Positions 62,610 through 64,000 of a stretch of 64,000 nt of DNA are shown here, in pieces. Below the pieces are notes generated by a model. The model was not told the DNA's origin, did no database searches, and worked only from the letters and a program-made list of their open reading frames with translations. The stretch comes from Bradyrhizobium zhanjiangense (GTDB lineage Bacteria > Pseudomonadota > Alphaproteobacteria > Rhizobiales > Xanthobacteraceae). The position numbers and the translations under genes are program-made. Position 1 is the first letter of the stretch; each line of letters begins with the position of its first letter. Location of the stretch: the NCBI RefSeq assembly GCF_004114935.1, contig NZ_CP022221.1:7399001-7463000 (forward strand). The letters are read 5' to 3'.

Positions 62610-62732
62610 TGAACGCATTCTGCCGCGACTGTCACTAAGCATAACGCACGTCCCGCGCCCCTTGTGATAATTCCGCCACATCGCAAGTGCGCGCGATCCG
62701 GTACGATCAGGGACATATCGATCGGTTGCGAA

Positions 62733-63434
62733 ATGAATTTGCGTTTCTGGCTTTTCCCCTCTCTGTTGTCGGCCGCATTGTGCGCAGGCCCTCGCGCGCA
62801 GGCGCAGACGCGCGTTGGCGAAGCCGTCGTGATCCAGAACGAAGTGGTGCGCGTGGCCGTGACCACCACGCCGATCAATGTCGGCGACAGCATGCTGCGC
62901 GACGAGACCGTGCGCACCGGCGCCGACAGCGCAGCGCGCTTCGTCATGGCCGACAGCACCAACCTGTCGCTGGGCCCGAGCGCCACGCTGAAGCTCGACC
63001 GCACCGTCTTCAACGACGAGCACAGCTATCGCGACGTCGCGATCCGCATGACCACCGGCGCCTTCCGCTTCGTCACCGGGCACTCCGACAAGGCCGCCTA
63101 CAAGATCACGACCCCGCTCGCGACCATCGGCGTGCGCGGCACCACGCTCGACATCCTCTCGCAACGCGGCCGCTCCGTCATCGTGCTTCAGGAAGGCGCG
63201 GCCAGCGTCTGCACGAAGAGCTCCCAGTGCGTGCAGCTCACCCAGCCCGGCGACACCGCCATCATCACCTCGACCGGTGGCAAGGTCGGCATCACCAAGA
63301 CCAACACACCGCCCTGGACGTTTGCCGCCAACTGCGCAGCGAGCGCTGGGCTTTGCGCCGTCAATCAATATGCCACCGCCTCGCCGACCATCACGCCTGC
63401 CGTCCAAGACGACGGCATGCTGTGCGGGCGGTGA
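62733..63434 (+). CDS. FecR-domain periplasmic protein
   Basis: This 233-residue exported protein has a signal peptide (about residues 1-24, ending RAQAQ) and a FecR-type domain: [39 protein letters not shown], then [19 protein letters not shown] and [12 protein letters not shown]. In sigma-factor systems FecR proteins are anti-sigma regulators, but here the N-terminal signal peptide and lack of a membrane helix suggest a periplasmic scaffold form. The ATG at 62733 is preferred since the signal peptide starts there. It lies 2 bases before the beta-barrel gene and is presumably co-transcribed with it. Confidence 0.87.
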   Translation: MNLRFWLFPSLLSAALCAGPRAQAQTRVGEAVVIQNEVVRVAVTTTPINVGDSMLRDETVRTGADSAARFVMADSTNLSLGPSATLKLDRTVFNDEHSYRDVAIRMTTGAFRFVTGHSDKAAYKITTPLATIGVRGTTLDILSQRGRSVIVLQEGAASVCTKSSQCVQLTQPGDTAIITSTGGKVGITKTNTPPWTFAANCAASAGLCAVNQYATASPTITPAVQDDGMLCGR

Positions 63435-63436
63435 CA

Positions 63437-64000
63437 ATGGTGAAACTCCGCTTGAAGCGCTGGGTTCTCGCTGGCGCGCTGGCCGCCTTGGCTGCGCTTG
63501 CCTTTGCGCTGGACATTCGACCGGCGGCAGCCCAGGCGACGTGCGGATCCGAATGCGGTGAGCCGACGCCTGACCCGACCTATTCGCCGTCCCCAACGCC
63601 GACCTATTCTCCGTCACCCTCCCCCTCGCCGAGCCCCTCTCCGTCGCCCTCGCCGACCCCGGATCCTGCGTCCGCGCCGAGCCCGAATCCATCGCCAAGC
63701 CCGACGCCGACCGGCGCGGATTCCAGCGGCAATTCGATCGGCGGCCTTGCCAATCAGCGCTTCAACCAGATGATCACCAACAGCGTGCTCGGCACGGTAC
63801 TGCTCGGCGTCAACGAGCAGATCAATTGCAGCGACTGCATCAGCGCGTTCGGCTCGGCCGGCTCGTTCTCCGCTGGCATCCACGGCCGCAAGGAGCTGAC
63901 CAACAATCTGTCGCTGCTCGCCGGCATCGCCTACACGCACTACAACGAGGGCGGCTACAAGATCACGAGCGCACCGATCGGCGCCTTCGCGCTACGTTAT
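63437..64000 (+). CDS. Autotransporter-like outer-membrane beta-barrel protein, 3' end missing
   Basis: An open frame of 188 codons starts at the ATG at 63437 and runs off the right edge without a stop. It shows a signal peptide (residues 1-33, ending AAAQA), Cys36 and Cys40, a linker at residues 43-90 made almost only of Pro, Ser and Thr, then [20 protein letters not shown], a CSDC motif at 129-132, and the start of a barrel with [26 protein letters not shown]. The last part fits the autotransporter-type barrel domain, so the C-terminus outside the window should end in a barrel strand. It is paired with the FecR-domain gene. Confidence 0.85.
   Translation, partial: MVKLRLKRWVLAGALAALAALAFALDIRPAAAQATCGSECGEPTPDPTYSPSPTPTYSPSPSPSPSPSPSPSPTPDPASAPSPNPSPSPTPTGADSSGNSIGGLANQRFNQMITNSVLGTVLLGVNEQINCSDCISAFGSAGSFSAGIHGRKELTNNLSLLAGIAYTHYNEGGYKITSAPIGAFALRY

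Noticed and set aside
62610..63698. An in-frame upstream extension of the PMT-type glycosyltransferase to 815 residues
   Set aside because: The extension is antisense to the FecR-domain gene, has shadow-like composition and lacks a membrane or catalytic motif. The enzyme's first helix follows the start at 62609.
1..64000. Search for tRNA, rRNA, CRISPR arrays, insertion sequences, integrases and phage genes
   Set aside because: None was recognised by reading. The repeated palindromes are scattered singly and lack the regular spacers of a CRISPR array. A covariance-model scan would be needed to exclude small RNAs.

Overview
The window is chromosomal DNA from an alphaproteobacterium, most likely Bradyrhizobium or a close relative. 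This is inferred from the high G+C content, the long (543-residue) isocitrate lyase paired with an ScfR-type regulator, a rhizobial glpDSTPQUV glycerol-import operon, and many short palindromic intergenic repeats of the kind common in that family. No rRNA, tRNA, CRISPR array, insertion sequence, prophage or integrase was seen. About 60 protein genes are supported, nearly all ordinary chromosomal ones.

Layout. 1-4.1 kb: the end of a hemerythrin-like gene, then a leftward, tightly overlapping operon (DUF1285, CoA-type Nudix, DUF6111, cca, TauE/SafE exporter). 4.3-11.2 kb: a rightward MoxR AAA+ ATPase, DUF58, BatA/DUF4159 and VWA-type membrane protein operon. 11.5-14.5 kb: a probable zinc-uptake pair (DUF2946 protein and ZnuD-like TonB receptor) behind a clear Zur-like palindrome. 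14.7-31 kb: housekeeping and stress genes, including a GNAT acetyltransferase, Nudix hydrolase, phosphoesterase, aceA with scfR, an HELLH putative metallopeptidase, a TPR protein, HtpX, a lytic transglycosylase, DUF1993 and an old yellow enzyme. 28.9-32 kb: a Rieske oxygenase and an orphan branched-chain-type binding protein, divergent from a TetR regulator across a near-perfect 20-bp palindrome.

32.2-41.8 kb: the glycerol catabolic system, namely glpD, two ATPases, two permeases, a DUF2160 protein and the binding protein. GlpR is separated from glpD by a Phd/VapC toxin-antitoxin pair, and a phased array of GAAAG half-sites lies before glpD. 41.9-43.7 kb: a HAD phosphatase, a SnoaL-like protein and a small unknown. 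43.9-50 kb: a fatty-acid beta-oxidation operon (fadE, thiolase, fadB-type fusion, thioesterase). 50.2-56.1 kb: a flavin reductase, then an RND efflux operon with its TetR gene last. 56.3-59.5 kb: a frameshifted MFS transporter, a DUF2809 protein and a YcaQ-type DNA glycosylase. 59.5-64 kb: two small unknown envelope proteins, an OmpA-family protein, and a PMT-type glycosyltransferase divergent from a FecR-domain protein and a Pro/Ser/Thr-rich outer-membrane beta-barrel protein that runs off the window.

No unmistakably new system was found. The observations most worth a second look are the Zur-like operator with its ZnuD/DUF2946 pair, the asymmetric GlpS/GlpT ATPase pair with the phased GlpR-type operator, the PMT enzyme next to a possible glycosylation substrate, the MFS frameshift, and the modular palindromic repeats, two of which sit inside operons.
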